Origin: Lachnospiraceae bacterium
Lineage (GTDB): Bacteria; Bacillota; Clostridia; Lachnospirales; Lachnospiraceae
Assembly (NCBI GenBank): GCA_017526985.1
Contig: JAFXQR010000033.1
Coordinates: forward strand, 54,622-118,621
Reading direction: 5' to 3'
Length of the DNA: 64,000 bases
Shown: piece by piece, positions 8,422 to 16,704 of the stretch
How positions within the stretch are numbered: position 1 is the stretch's first letter
Layout: every line of letters begins with the position of its first letter
Position numbers and translations under genes: made by a program
Notes under the pieces: model-generated
Told to the model about the DNA's origin: nothing
What the model saw: only the letters and a program-made list of their open reading frames with translations
Databases searched by the model: none

Positions 8422-8493
8422 CTACAGGTTCAGATTCACCTCTGCATTCTCTATGGTGGCCTTCGGTTCAAATTGAAAATCATCATAGGTCAT
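8422..8493 (-). CDS. Possible 23-residue microprotein
   Basis: A 23-codon frame (begins MTYDDFQFEP, ends EVNLNL) fills the gap between two metallophosphoesterase genes, 5 bases after one stop and 14 bases before the next start. The binding site is weak (GGTAAGAACA). Tight packing supports it, but the short length means it may be chance. Confidence 0.3.
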   Translation of the reverse strand: MTYDDFQFEPKATIENAEVNLNL

Positions 8494-8498
8494 TGTTC

Positions 8499-9455
8499 TT
8501 ACCTTTTGTCTCTTTTCCGGCATTGCGATGCAGAGATCTCAGACTCCCGGATGTGCTTATACAGCGCTTTATCTTCTTCTGCATAAATATCGTAGGACGG
8601 CTCCTCTTTCTGGCCGGCTGCCCCATAGGCGTCAACGATTGCGATCTTACCCTTTTGCAGCCCCTTGTGTGTCCGGAATATAACTATCTGGCCCTCCTGG
8701 TATATCGGGTGCCCCAGGATATGATTTGTGATACGGATACCGCCCATCTCACTTAAAGTATCGTTTATTACTCCCATTTCCAGGCTTTTGGTGTCCACCC
8801 AGACCATCTGCTTTGTGCCGATCGCTTTCCCGGTACTATAGGTGGAATAGTTATCAGCGACCAAAAGACGCTGCGATTGGTAGTAGGTCGGCTGTGACAC
8901 CGGGGTATGCCCGACTACCTGCAGACAGGCATTGTGGAAGGTATAATTCCCCGGCCTTGCCCAGATCGGGGACGGATCGTGCCACAGCTTATCTTTGCCC
9001 ATTTCGTTGATCTTTGCTGCGATCTCATCCGTACTCTTCTTTGACAACCGGTTCTTCTTCAGAAATTCCACTGTGATCCCTGCATGAGAGAATAAAACAT
9101 CGTCAATCTTATGAACGATCTTCCACCGGCTGGTACCGTGGTTTTTGTATATTTCGTGAAGCCTGGTAAGTACGGTATCGTGTGCGTAAGCGGAATATCC
9201 GGTCTCCAGCTCCTCCCAGACGTAGGATAGGTCGTGGTTGCCATAGCAGATCAGGGTATCCGGATACTGCCGCAGGAACTCATCTAAAGCATCGAAAGTA
9301 TCGTTATATGCTTTGATGTTCCTCTGCTGCTCCCAGTCATCTACAAAATCCCCCAGGAACACGGCTATGTCGTAGTTTCCGGAGCACATACACTGCGCAG
9401 CCTCATCAATTATATGTGGTTTTAAGTGGACATCAGGAATTATCAGTATCTTCAT
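8499..9455 (-). CDS. PPP-type metallophosphoesterase
   Basis: A 318-residue phosphoesterase of the serine/threonine-phosphatase-like branch: DVHLKP near residue 8, GDFVDDW near 36, GNHD near 72, SHAG near 118 and GHTPVS near 183. The last ~100 residues add a small beta domain (VIFRTHKGLQKGKIAIV) of unknown role. I chose the ATG at 9455, preceded by AGGAAAGAG, over the one 27 bases upstream. It overlaps the membrane-protein gene 9433-9726. It is not closely similar to the 7652-8407 enzyme, so the pair is not a recent duplication. Confidence 0.85.
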   Translation of the reverse strand: MKILIIPDVHLKPHIIDEAAQCMCSGNYDIAVFLGDFVDDWEQQRNIKAYNDTFDALDEFLRQYPDTLICYGNHDLSYVWEELETGYSAYAHDTVLTRLHEIYKNHGTSRWKIVHKIDDVLFSHAGITVEFLKKNRLSKKSTDEIAAKINEMGKDKLWHDPSPIWARPGNYTFHNACLQVVGHTPVSQPTYYQSQRLLVADNYSTYSTGKAIGTKQMVWVDTKSLEMGVINDTLSEMGGIRITNHILGHPIYQEGQIVIFRTHKGLQKGKIAIVDAYGAAGQKEEPSYDIYAEEDKALYKHIRESEISASQCRKRDKR

Positions 9456-9726
9456 CTCTTTCCTCTTTTTTCCCCATAGCATTTGCTTCTTTTATTTCTC
9501 TTTCCAATACATCTTCCGGAGTGAACTTTTCATACAGTTTGGCAACAACTTTTGCACCGATGGCGCAGTACAGCAAGAAAGTATAAAGCAGTATGCGTAA
9601 GACATTATCTGTTTTTGGATCTATAACGCCTAACGCAGTAGTAATAATTCTGACAGTAGCTAATGCAAGCGCAATCCATATGGAAACCCACTGGGATATT
9701 CGTAAGATTTTGACATTATTTTTCAT
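9433..9726 (-). CDS. Small two-helix membrane protein
   Basis: 97 residues with two predicted membrane helices (about 10-33 and 45-63) and an acidic C-terminal tail. It overlaps both neighbours by a few bases, so it is part of a tightly coupled unit with 9723-10457 and the phosphoesterase. No family is recognised. Confidence 0.65.
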   Translation of the reverse strand: MKNNVKILRISQWVSIWIALALATVRIITTALGVIDPKTDNVLRILLYTFLLYCAIGAKVVAKLYEKFTPEDVLEREIKEANAMGKKEERDEDTDNS

Positions 9727-10457
9727 AATTTATTTCCCTGTGATTCTTCATTATTATTTTGTTCGATCTGTAGCGCTTCTTTGGAAATCGTTCTGATCTG
9801 TGCGATATCGCCGCTGAAGTCTACCAGCTGACGGATATTTTCTGTCAGTTTCTTTGCGTATCCGTCAATCCAGGAAAAATCACAGACCTCCGGAGACGGA
9901 AAGAGTTTATGTGCAGTCTTATTTGAAATCGTATAATCATTGCTTTCCATATTCAGAAAAGTTGCCACATGATCCTCGGATTCTATTCTGGAGCTCTCCC
10001 GCATTACAGTGATCTTTGTCAGGTCTTTCGTGGTTTCCACGAGCAATTTAAAATCGATCTCGTTCTTTTCATAATGACAGATCTTTTCTTCCAGTTGCAG
10101 GCAGGGAAAAATATCCTCTTTATCCAGATCGGCACACAAAGATTTCAATCGCTTTAATATTTTGATGCATTTTTCTCTGATATTTGCGATCCAAAAAAGA
10201 CCATAAATAATCATGGCGAACGCTATCACTGCAAAGATAAGTCCGCCATAGGAAAGATGATCCGTATTCGTGATCATATTCTTTCCAAAGAAGATCAGCA
10301 TCATACCAATGCCGGCATTCACAATCATAATCGGCTTTTTTTCATATTTTGATGTTCGTCTCACATCTACCTCAAACTGCTCCGTTTTTTCATGCAACAC
10401 ACAAACGGTTTTGTCTAATTCTGTTTTATTGTTCAGATCTCCATAGATGAATTTCAT
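9723..10457 (-). CDS. Unknown two-helix membrane protein
   Basis: A 244-residue protein with two membrane helices near residues 45-62 and 70-92, a short N-terminal domain and a long cytoplasmic helical domain. GAGGAGTCATAT precedes the ATG. The C-terminus overlaps the next start. Function unknown; it may work with the small membrane protein that follows. Confidence 0.65.
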   Translation of the reverse strand: MKFIYGDLNNKTELDKTVCVLHEKTEQFEVDVRRTSKYEKKPIMIVNAGIGMMLIFFGKNMITNTDHLSYGGLIFAVIAFAMIIYGLFWIANIREKCIKILKRLKSLCADLDKEDIFPCLQLEEKICHYEKNEIDFKLLVETTKDLTKITVMRESSRIESEDHVATFLNMESNDYTISNKTAHKLFPSPEVCDFSWIDGYAKKLTENIRQLVDFSGDIAQIRTISKEALQIEQNNNEESQGNKL

Positions 10458-10473
10458 ATATGACTCCTCTTCT

Positions 10474-10782
10474 TCATTTCGACTTTATATCCACTATAGT
10501 AAGTACATAGTAATCAACACCGGGCTCTGCTCCCCATTTCTCTCTGCCTTGCTTTATATCAAGGCTGCAGATTGCTATAAAGGATGGCGAATCGCCACTA
10601 TATCCATTCCGGAACATGATTTCATGGGTATCCAACCCCGTCGGGATATATGAATACGGATGCATCTCAAATATTTTTGCGAATCTGGCCTTATAGTATG
10701 GTTTTACTTCCCGGTATTCTTCCTTTTTCTCGCCGGATAATATCATATCGAACCATTTTTTCTTAATTGGAAGTATCAGCAT
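10474..10782 (-). CDS. ASCH-domain protein
   Basis: 102 residues. The start LPIKKKWFDMILSGEKKEEY followed by REVKPYY is the typical opening of the ASCH domain, a small PUA-like beta barrel that binds RNA or modified nucleosides. The length equals a bare domain. It overlaps the zinc-ribbon gene 10776-10970 by 7 bases, and AAGGTGGTAAGGA precedes the start. Confidence 0.75.
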   Translation of the reverse strand: MLILPIKKKWFDMILSGEKKEEYREVKPYYKARFAKIFEMHPYSYIPTGLDTHEIMFRNGYSGDSPSFIAICSLDIKQGREKWGAEPGVDYYVLTIVDIKSK

Positions 10783-10970
10783 TCCTTACCACCTTTCTTC
10801 ATCTTGTGGCCGCAGAACGGACAAAAATCAAACTCTATGTATATATCATAATGCCTGTTATAATATGCTTCATGTTTACAGAAGGGGCAGAATACCATGA
10901 ACCGCTTTCCATTCTTGTAACACCCCTGTCCATTGTCATTAAGCTTTATACGCCAGCTGTTCCCATTCAT
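10776..10970 (-). CDS. Lar-like zinc-ribbon protein
   Basis: 64 residues with two CPFC motifs (CPFCKHE near 28 and CPFCGHKM near 52), forming a zinc ribbon like the restriction-alleviation protein Lar family and other small plasmid or phage proteins. GAGGAGCTGAAAA precedes the ATG. Lar itself modulates type I restriction, but here only the ribbon can be seen. Confidence 0.65.
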   Translation of the reverse strand: MNGNSWRIKLNDNGQGCYKNGKRFMVFCPFCKHEAYYNRHYDIYIEFDFCPFCGHKMKKGGKEC

Positions 10971-11037
10971 TTTTCAGCTCCTCATCATCTCTATGGCCGA
11001 CTTACGCTTATCAATCTTTTGTCTGAACCTGTTATAC

Positions 11038-11556
11038 TCATGTTATCTCATTAACCACATACACCGGAGATTTATGATACCCGTCATAGTCCTTAACTTC
11101 GCTAAAGTATTTCTTTAATTCCTCTACTGTTTCCTCTTTCTGATGCCACATAAGCCTCTCAAACCGGTTATTTATAAACTCATATCTGGCTCTTTTAACC
11201 ATAAGCACATCCCAGCCGTAGGTATCATCGAAATTACAATCTCCCCGATATATAGAGAAATCAATATAATCCGTTTCATCGCCTCTTAAATGCTTCTTAT
11301 AAACCGTTACGATCCTCTTTACTGTTTTCTGTATATATTTAGAGGATCTCGGCTTATATTGCTTTTCCTTTTTCTTTCTGTCCTTAAAAAACGGTTTAAG
11401 AAACATGATGATAAGAACCAACACCCAGCATACCGGGCCCGCCGTGAGGATATCTATATCATCCGCCATATAATAACCGGAAGAGTCCTTATATAGTGTT
11501 ACTATGGTCAGAATAAGCGAATATATAAATACCGTGATCAGAACTGTATATAGCAT
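11038..11556 (-). CDS. Unknown two-helix membrane protein
   Basis: 172 residues from the ATG at 11556, which shares bases with the previous gene's stop (TGATG) and has GAGGTGG upstream. Two membrane helices lie near residues 3-20 and 35-52, followed by a basic linker (KDRKKKEKQYKPR) and a soluble domain. No family is recognised. Confidence 0.65.
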   Translation of the reverse strand: MLYTVLITVFIYSLILTIVTLYKDSSGYYMADDIDILTAGPVCWVLVLIIMFLKPFFKDRKKKEKQYKPRSSKYIQKTVKRIVTVYKKHLRGDETDYIDFSIYRGDCNFDDTYGWDVLMVKRARYEFINNRFERLMWHQKEETVEELKKYFSEVKDYDGYHKSPVYVVNEIT

Positions 11557-11984
11557 CAATACCACCTCATATTCCTGTGATAACGGTAACATTCCCGAAG
11601 AAATGCTACGAAATCTTCATAGTCGTGCCCGGCATATGCTGCATAACGGAAGCACTTATTACGTAGTGCCGACATACAGGGTTCAAGCAGGTCTGCGATC
11701 TTCTTACAGGTCTTATAGCTGATCTTGCCATCGGTATCCGGGGCATACAGAAAATCCAAAACATCCTTGCATTCTTTATCCAGCCCCTTTTCGTTGATTA
11801 TCGTTTCGCAGCGTTTATCATTTGCTTTCAGGCTTTCTTCTGTTACGCACTTGGCGTACTGAAGATACATATTGCCAAAAGCATCATCAAGAGCCAATGC
11901 AATGTTCTTCCGCAGGTTGCCAAACCCGCCATAGCCCATATCAAAGCTATATGATGAATGTGTTGCCGATATCGTTACTCCCAT
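11556..11984 (-). CDS. Unknown conserved-looking 142-residue protein
   Basis: The ATG at 11984 has AAAGGAGAATAACT before it. It starts MGVTISATHSSYSFDMGYGG, an unusual Ser/Gly/aromatic-rich head, then a helical region with four Cys residues. It lies between a Lar-like gene and a membrane-protein gene, overlapping both or nearly so. Not recognised. Confidence 0.65.
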   Translation of the reverse strand: MGVTISATHSSYSFDMGYGGFGNLRKNIALALDDAFGNMYLQYAKCVTEESLKANDKRCETIINEKGLDKECKDVLDFLYAPDTDGKISYKTCKKIADLLEPCMSALRNKCFRYAAYAGHDYEDFVAFLRECYRYHRNMRWY

Positions 11985-11986
11985 AG

Positions 11987-12220
11987 TTATTCTCCTTTGG
12001 AATGCTCCGTGGAAACCTTGTTCCATTTTTCGATCGCTTTTTCGGGCGTTCTGAACCCATGCAGATCGTCATGGGGCTGAAAAGCACCACAGTAGCCACA
12101 TTCAACCCAGTACATAAGCTTACCAGCTGTACCTTTTCTGTATCTGCTTTTTACCGTAATCCGTTCCCCTTTGATGTGGCAAAACGGACATTCCTTCGCC
12201 GTAACTGTTCTCTCCATCAT
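11987..12220 (-). CDS. Lar-family zinc-ribbon protein
   Basis: 77 residues: CPFCHIKGE near 12, CGYCGAF near 41 and a C-terminal AIEKWNK helix. This order (CPFC, CxxCGA, AxxxWN) is the restriction-alleviation protein Lar pattern. In lambdoid phages Lar reduces type I restriction; in Clostridia elements the family is common and mostly untested. First gene after the promoter at 12282. Confidence 0.75.
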   Translation of the reverse strand: MMERTVTAKECPFCHIKGERITVKSRYRKGTAGKLMYWVECGYCGAFQPHDDLHGFRTPEKAIEKWNKVSTEHSKGE

Positions 12221-12281
12221 CTTTCTTCTACTGTTCCTTATAATACAGCTTCTTTATATGATACTTTTTGTATTCATATCT

Positions 12282-12305
12282 ATATATGTGAAATAATATT
12301 TCACC
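12282..12305 (-). promoter_or_regulatory. Element-type promoter for the 12220-8xxx operon
   Basis: The minus strand reads GTGAAATATTATTTCACATATA, which keeps the consensus frame but is nearly palindromic (GTGAAATA/TATTTCAC). The palindrome may add an operator. Confidence 0.65.
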
Positions 12306-12312
12306 ACAAAAT

Positions 12313-12353
12313 CAAAAAAAACCACCCGTTCATAAAAGAAACAGATGGTTTTT
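12313..12353 (-). terminator. Intrinsic terminator after 12361-12651
   Basis: An ACCATC/GGGTGGT-type stem with a T-rich 3' run of eight on the minus strand, just before the 12282 promoter. Confidence 0.7.
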
Positions 12354-12360
12354 GGCAGAA

Positions 12361-12651
12361 TTAAATATTTATTTCCAGGCTGGGATCTTCTTCTGTGATT
12401 TCGTGCATAATGCGCTTTTCATAGGTCCCGTCATGCTTATCACAGAACAGTCTGGCTTCGATCAGATCTTTCGGCCGGTTTTTCTTGCTGCAGATATCGC
12501 TGCCCTTATCGCTGATGCAGTATCCGCCATAAAAATACGGATAGATACTGTATCCGTGATAGCTTTCATAGGTCAGTCCAAGAGCATCGGTCTTTATCTC
12601 TCCGGGCTCCGGGATATATGGGTATTCACTCGTATTCCATTGCGCATCCAT
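12361..12651 (-). CDS. Unknown 96-residue protein
   Basis: An aromatic-rich small protein (YESYHGYSIYPYFYGGYCIS) with no recognised family. It overlaps the 3' end of 12626-13447 by 26 bases, so it is coupled to it. It ends before the terminator at 12313. Confidence 0.6.
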   Translation of the reverse strand: MDAQWNTSEYPYIPEPGEIKTDALGLTYESYHGYSIYPYFYGGYCISDKGSDICSKKNRPKDLIEARLFCDKHDGTYEKRIMHEITEEDPSLEINI

Positions 12652-13447
12652 TTTCTTCCATCTCCATCATACGGTTTTCAATGTCTACAATCAGCTCTTC
12701 CAAAGACCGGGTTGAGTTGTTGCCAAGTACCGTCATCTCCAATAGGATATCCGCACTATCTGCCATTTCTTCCAGCTGCATATAATCTGCACCTTCTACA
12801 GCGGATAAGAAAAATTCACCAAGTACCATCGGAAGGTCCTGATCCCGTCCGTTTTCCACCCGGAAGACATGCGGGCCGATCTTGATATAAGCTTCTTTCT
12901 CATCTTCTTCCACCTCTACGATCCCTTGCAGGATTCCCTGGCGGAATACATTATACAGGCCCTCCTGAGAATACAGCGGCTCATCATCTACCCGCACCCG
13001 CACTTTTTCTTCCAACGGCACGCAGACGAAATCGATCCCGTCATTCATGATATTGGCAGAACCGTTAAACCTTGCCTCATATTCATTCACGCAGTTCACT
13101 GCGTCTTTTGTGATCTCAATGTCAAAATACGGTTTTCCACTGCGGCACAGCTTTGCGACAACTATTACATCCTCCGGCAGGTTTTTGATCTCCCGCTGGA
13201 CGTAGCCCAGAACCCGGTTCATCAGACAGTGTGGATTGTTCGGGCGAAAGCCGACAAAACTGCCGAAAGTGCTGATGGCGAAGTAGTTTTTGATATCTCC
13301 GGTATTCAGCTCCGGTTTGCCTCCATCCGAGCTGTTTACCAAAAGCTCTTTCTGATAAGCTCTTTTTAGTGCCTTCGATATGTATTCTTCTGCAAATACA
13401 TTGTCTGCGGCATTTTCTTCAAAAATAAGACTGGTTTTGGTTGCCAT
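12626..13447 (-). CDS. Unknown 273-residue protein
   Basis: The ATG at 13447 follows GGAGGTGCTT. The protein is acidic, of mixed structure, with an internal ENRMMEMEENGCAMEYE tail. No family is recognised. It is driven by one arm of a divergent promoter pair at 13478-13535, the other arm reading the short plus-strand gene at 13552. Confidence 0.65.
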   Translation of the reverse strand: MATKTSLIFEENAADNVFAEEYISKALKRAYQKELLVNSSDGGKPELNTGDIKNYFAISTFGSFVGFRPNNPHCLMNRVLGYVQREIKNLPEDVIVVAKLCRSGKPYFDIEITKDAVNCVNEYEARFNGSANIMNDGIDFVCVPLEEKVRVRVDDEPLYSQEGLYNVFRQGILQGIVEVEEDEKEAYIKIGPHVFRVENGRDQDLPMVLGEFFLSAVEGADYMQLEEMADSADILLEMTVLGNNSTRSLEELIVDIENRMMEMEENGCAMEYE

Positions 13448-13477
13448 AAGCACCTCCGTGGATCTTATACTTATTCT

Positions 13478-13499
13478 TATATGAAAAATAAAAAATAGA
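13478..13499 (-). promoter_or_regulatory. Element-type promoter, minus arm of divergent pair
   Basis: The minus strand reads TATTTTTTATTTTTCATATAAG. An ACCGG-TTTT-CCGGT hairpin separates it from the opposing promoter and could be a shared operator. Confidence 0.75.
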
Positions 13500-13516
13500 A
13501 CCGGTTTTCCGGTAAG

Positions 13517-13535
13517 ATATTGTTTTTCATATAAG
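13517..13535 (+). promoter_or_regulatory. Element-type promoter, plus arm of divergent pair
   Basis: ATATTGTTTTTCATATAAG lies 17 bases before the ATG of 13552 with AGGAGGG between. It is the only plus-strand copy in the left half. Confidence 0.75.
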
Positions 13536-13551
13536 AGCAGGAGGGTTTACT

Positions 13552-13917
13552 ATGATCAAATATACCGAAGATATCGAGAAAATGATCATTTCTGTAGAAA
13601 ATTATAATGCTTTTTTGACCAAAAAGACTGGGGAAATGACCTTGGGCGGTAAGGTATTGAACAAGATTTTCGATCTTTTGTCCCGCCTCTTTTCCGGCAT
13701 AAGTGATTATTTTGACAGTAGACTGATCATAATTGATCTTGTTGTGTTTTTGGGTCTTCCATTGATACTGTCTGGTTATGTCTCCGAAAGCAAATTGGCA
13801 ATCATATTGCTCCGGGCTTTTGGCAAGCCCTCAAAGAATAAGGGTATCCTAATGGATTCCAGACTTCTTTGGAATCCCATAGGCTTTAGCCTATGGGAGT
13901 GTCAACAAAAGCAATAA
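13552..13917 (+). CDS. Membrane protein whose C-terminus is replaced by an IS605-type right end
   Basis: Residues 1-85 look native: a charged helical head and a hydrophobic segment (IIIDLVVFLGLPLILSGYV). From about residue 88 the frame runs through the hairpins of a TnpB-type right end (13813-13905), so the last ~33 residues are translated transposon RNA sequence. The start is certain (AGGAGGGTTTACT before ATG, promoter at 13517). It is a truncated gene, isolated on the plus strand. Confidence 0.6.
   Translation: MIKYTEDIEKMIISVENYNAFLTKKTGEMTLGGKVLNKIFDLLSRLFSGISDYFDSRLIIIDLVVFLGLPLILSGYVSESKLAIILLRAFGKPSKNKGILMDSRLLWNPIGFSLWECQQKQ
13813..13905 (+). ncRNA. Orphan TnpB-type omega-RNA / right-end remnant
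   Basis: Ordered hairpins GGGCTT/AAGCCC, GGATTCC/GGAATCC and CCCATAGGC-TTTA-GCCTATGGG are followed by AGTGTCAA. The TTTA-looped terminal hairpin and the ending are typical of the right end of IS200/IS605 TnpB elements, where the omega-RNA scaffold ends and the guide begins. No tnpB is adjacent. If transcribed from 13517 it would carry the host bases after 13905 as guide. Recognition is by pattern, not by search. Confidence 0.55.
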
Positions 13918-13931
13918 GGGGTCTGTTTTTT

Positions 13932-14243
13932 TTAGAACATATAGTAATTCTCCTCTTCTTCAAAATCCAGTGGTATCTGCCCGTCCTGTCCAAGATCAAG
14001 CTTCTGGTCCACGATAAAGGAACCGCCGTGGTTTTCATCCACATGGTCTTTTAGCGCACAAAAAGCGATTTCTTCAATATCCGGAACCCGTTCGAGCTCG
14101 TAGACACATTTCCCTTCCGGGACAGTGCTCCGATCCACTCTACAGCTGGTAAACCATCCGTGGATTTTCTCGCCTTTTACATACAGATCCATCGGCTGCA
14201 GATCAATGGTCTGAAGTCTGTTGTAAGGGTACTCTCCGTTCAT
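13932..14243 (-). CDS. LPD28-like small protein, paralog of 16705-16992
   Basis: 103 residues. Shares DLQPM, VDR, Y-E/D-L, EFCALK-like and NHGG(S/T)F(I)(T/V) landmarks with 16705-16992, so the two are clear paralogs. The pattern, including the NHGGTFIT-like strand, resembles the LPD28 'large polyvalent protein associated' family of Clostridia mobile elements; that assignment is tentative. GGAGGTGGACGGTAT precedes the ATG. Confidence 0.7.
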   Translation of the reverse strand: MNGEYPYNRLQTIDLQPMDLYVKGEKIHGWFTSCRVDRSTVPEGKCVYELERVPDIEEIAFCALKDHVDENHGGSFIVDQKLDLGQDGQIPLDFEEEENYYMF

Positions 14244-14259
14244 ATACCGTCCACCTCCA

Positions 14260-14748
14260 TTAGTCCAGGTCTTTTTCTTCCGTACTTACCAGGCCGCCGT
14301 CTTTATAAATGAAAAATTCGTCATCTCCGTATTTCTTCAGCAGTGGATTTACTTCATCGTCCCGTAAAAACTCCAGGATCGGATGAAGATACCTTTCTTC
14401 ATCAAATTCATTACCAAGGATCAGATCGATCATATAGGACATCGTACCTTCAAACTCTTCTTCACCTTCCCGCAGGTCAATAAAACGCTTCTCGATCGCA
14501 TCCTGCAGACTCTCGATATCCCGGTAGACTTCCCGGCCATTATCCGCTCCGGTACCTGCCGGCACAAAAAACAGGCTGTGTGCCTCTTTGGGATATTCCC
14601 GCACCTCGATCGCCACAGCATCGAAAGCCTCCAGATTTTTGAAGTTTTCCGCCGCCTTGATAGCGCCCGTCATTGTTTCGTAGTCTTTTACAACCACATA
14701 GCCGAATTTTTCGCCATTTTTGAATGCCCACGCACATGATTTGTACAT
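14260..14748 (-). CDS. Unknown 162-residue protein
   Basis: An acidic soluble protein. AAGGAGCTTTAAGT precedes the ATG. The first half alternates strands and helices (FGYVVVKDYETMTGAIKAA) and the second half is helical. It is first in an operon with the LPD28-like gene. Between promoter and start an open frame encodes a short EDVAERVYEKHMEEKEL-like peptide with only a TTG as possible start. Confidence 0.65.
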   Translation of the reverse strand: MYKSCAWAFKNGEKFGYVVVKDYETMTGAIKAAENFKNLEAFDAVAIEVREYPKEAHSLFFVPAGTGADNGREVYRDIESLQDAIEKRFIDLREGEEEFEGTMSYMIDLILGNEFDEERYLHPILEFLRDDEVNPLLKKYGDDEFFIYKDGGLVSTEEKDLD

Positions 14749-14823
14749 ACTTAAAGCTCCTTTTCTTCCATGTGTTTTTCATAAACTCTTTCTGCTACAT
14801 CTTCCAATTCTTTCTCACTGGAA

Positions 14824-14840
14824 TTATATGAAAAACAGGA
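14824..14840 (-). promoter_or_regulatory. Element-type promoter for 14748-13932
   Basis: The minus strand reads CCTGTTTTTCATATAATTC, with a good -10 and a conserved T tract, abutting the terminator of the gene upstream. Confidence 0.7.
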
Positions 14841-14842
14841 GT

Positions 14843-14871
14843 AAAAACACTTCTCTGTAAAAGAGAAGTGT
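14843..14871 (-). terminator. Intrinsic terminator after the DUF2130 gene
   Basis: ACACTTCTCT/AGAGAAGTGT stem with TTTTTA on the minus strand. It lies ten bases after the 14881 stop. Confidence 0.85.
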
Positions 14872-14880
14872 CTCGCTATG

Positions 14881-16038
14881 TCATTCATCCAATTCTTTAA
14901 ATTTTGCAGCCATCGTCGGGTTATTCTTTACCAGCTTTTTGACCGTCAGATCTTCCGCTTTGTTATTTGCCAGACGAAGGTTGTTCTCTGAAGAAAGCAG
15001 AGCTTCTTTGGTTTTCTGCAGATGGTCGATCGTCTTGTCGATCTCTTCGATCGCCGTCATAAACTTGCGGCTGGCCAGCTCATAGTTTCTGGCAAAAGCG
15101 TCTTTAAAAGTCTTCAGATCCTCTTCAAAATGCGTGATATCCACATTCTGGTTCTTTACCTCTGCCAACTGTTTCTGGTATTCGATGGATTTTAAGCCCG
15201 CATCCCGGATCAGGGAGATAATCGGGATAAAGAACTGCGGACGGATCACATACATCTTCGGATACTTGTAAGAAACATTTACGATACCACTGTTATAGAG
15301 CTCGCTATCCGCTTCCAGCATTGATACCAGTACCGCATATTCGCACCCCTTCTCCCGGCGGTCTTTATCCAGCTCCTTAAAGAAGTCTTCGTTCCGGTGT
15401 TTGGTGGCAGTAGTGTCGTTCTCGTTTTTCATCTCAAACATAATGGAGACGAATTCCACCCCGTCCTGCTCCTCCCGGAAGATAAAATCTCCTTTACTGC
15501 CGGTCCTGGCATCATTATCCTTCTCGAAATAAGCATTCGGGAAAGCCGCCATACGGATCTTGTTAAATTCGGTCTCACAATGCCTCTCCAGAGTCTCCCC
15601 AACCATCTTGGTTGACATACGGAGCTTCAGATCTTTATAGTATTCCACTTCCCGCTCTTTATCCCGCAAAAGACCTTCGTATTCATTCTTCTGGGCAAAA
15701 AGCTGCTCTTTCAGCTTGGTTTCTTTCTCCCGGCCTTTCTTCTCTTCTTTCGACACGGCTTTTTCCACAGCAAGCTCCAGGTCTTTCTTGGAACTGCCAA
15801 GATCCGCTTTTAGCCTGGCGATCTCTGCGTCTTTTTCTGCCAGAGCATCTTTGTACTCGCTCACCGCTTTCACCCGGACCATCTCTTTGTCTTTCTCGTG
15901 GGACTCTTCCAGGCGCTCTTTGTATTCCTCTAAATCTTTACGGAACTCCTTATCCCGGATCTGCTTTACGATCGCAGCATAGCCGGTCTCATCTACCGTA
16001 AAAACCTCACCGCATTTCGGGCATTTGATTTCCTGCAT
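14881..16038 (-). CDS. DUF2130-family coiled-coil nuclease-like protein
   Basis: 385 residues. An N-terminal zinc-knuckle-like CPKCGEVF is followed by a long coiled coil (about 25-150), then a globular domain with [10 protein letters not shown] and FEMKNEND, a D...E-x-K arrangement as in PD-(D/E)XK nucleases, then another helical tail. This is the DUF2130 (PF09903) layout and normal family length. DUF2130 proteins have no settled function; a role in DNA metabolism is inferred from the fold. AAAAGGAGTAGGAT precedes the ATG. Confidence 0.85.
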   Translation of the reverse strand: MQEIKCPKCGEVFTVDETGYAAIVKQIRDKEFRKDLEEYKERLEESHEKDKEMVRVKAVSEYKDALAEKDAEIARLKADLGSSKKDLELAVEKAVSKEEKKGREKETKLKEQLFAQKNEYEGLLRDKEREVEYYKDLKLRMSTKMVGETLERHCETEFNKIRMAAFPNAYFEKDNDARTGSKGDFIFREEQDGVEFVSIMFEMKNENDTTATKHRNEDFFKELDKDRREKGCEYAVLVSMLEADSELYNSGIVNVSYKYPKMYVIRPQFFIPIISLIRDAGLKSIEYQKQLAEVKNQNVDITHFEEDLKTFKDAFARNYELASRKFMTAIEEIDKTIDHLQKTKEALLSSENNLRLANNKAEDLTVKKLVKNNPTMAAKFKELDE

Positions 16039-16063
16039 ATCCTACTCCTTTTCTATATTGACG

Positions 16064-16588
16064 CTATAGCTCTTTTTCGCTCTCCAACGGCCGCAGTCGG
16101 CTGGCAATGAAATCCGGCTGTGTCTTTAAATTCGCTTGAACACAGGCGCCTTTATTTACCAGATATGTGGGAAAAAGAGTGCCGCTTCCTGTTGCTTCGT
16201 GCTTAGGCTCTCCATTTTCCCACTGTCCGACAAGACCATCCTGATCTGCATAGAACAATTCCCAGAATTGCTCCCGCTCTCCAAGAGCAAGAATAACATG
16301 TTTTACTTCCGGGTGTTCTGCCAGCTCTTTTCCGATGTTGGAATTGGAAAAAGTGGTATTCATCAGGTCTTTTGTGATATCAAGCATTAAAACATCAAAT
16401 TCTTTGATAAGAACCTGATTATCATCTCTTAGATACTCCGGCTTGTTTTCGTCCCCATAGACACCAAAACTGGCTAAAAACGCCCGGTTCTTCGGAAATT
16501 CATTTCCTTTTAAGATAATGTCGTCGATCGAATATTCCCCGGAAATCGTGTTATTGTCTTTATCCCATACTGCAAAAATTTCTCTCAT
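16064..16588 (-). CDS. Unknown 174-residue protein
   Basis: The ATG at 16588 follows AAAGGGGGTTTT. The protein is alpha/beta with no recognised family. It opens MREIFAVWDKDNNT and has a long FDVLMLDI segment. It is the first gene after the promoter at 16617 and is followed closely by the DUF2130 gene, suggesting one operon. Confidence 0.65.
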   Translation of the reverse strand: MREIFAVWDKDNNTISGEYSIDDIILKGNEFPKNRAFLASFGVYGDENKPEYLRDDNQVLIKEFDVLMLDITKDLMNTTFSNSNIGKELAEHPEVKHVILALGEREQFWELFYADQDGLVGQWENGEPKHEATGSGTLFPTYLVNKGACVQANLKTQPDFIASRLRPLESEKEL

Positions 16589-16616
16589 AAAACCCCCTTT
16601 TATTTCCTGCTTTTTA

Positions 16617-16640
16617 TTATATGAAAAACAATATTTTACA
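16617..16640 (-). promoter_or_regulatory. Element-type promoter for 16588-14881
   Basis: The minus strand reads GTAAAATATTGTTTTTCATATA, one mismatch from consensus, 30 bases before the start. Confidence 0.85.
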
Positions 16641-16644
16641 GGCA

Positions 16645-16670
16645 CAAAAATACCGCCGGTCTGGCGGTAT
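16645..16670 (-). terminator. Intrinsic terminator after 16705-16992
   Basis: ATACCGCC/GGCGGTAT stem, loop AGACC, then TTTTTGT on the minus strand. Confidence 0.85.
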
Positions 16671-16704
16671 CTCATACATAGCTGACGGTATAATGGGTAC
16701 GACA

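Noticed and set aside
10950-11037. 16-codon frame between 10970 and 11038
   Set aside because: Only a short frame without a binding site; probably a spacer.
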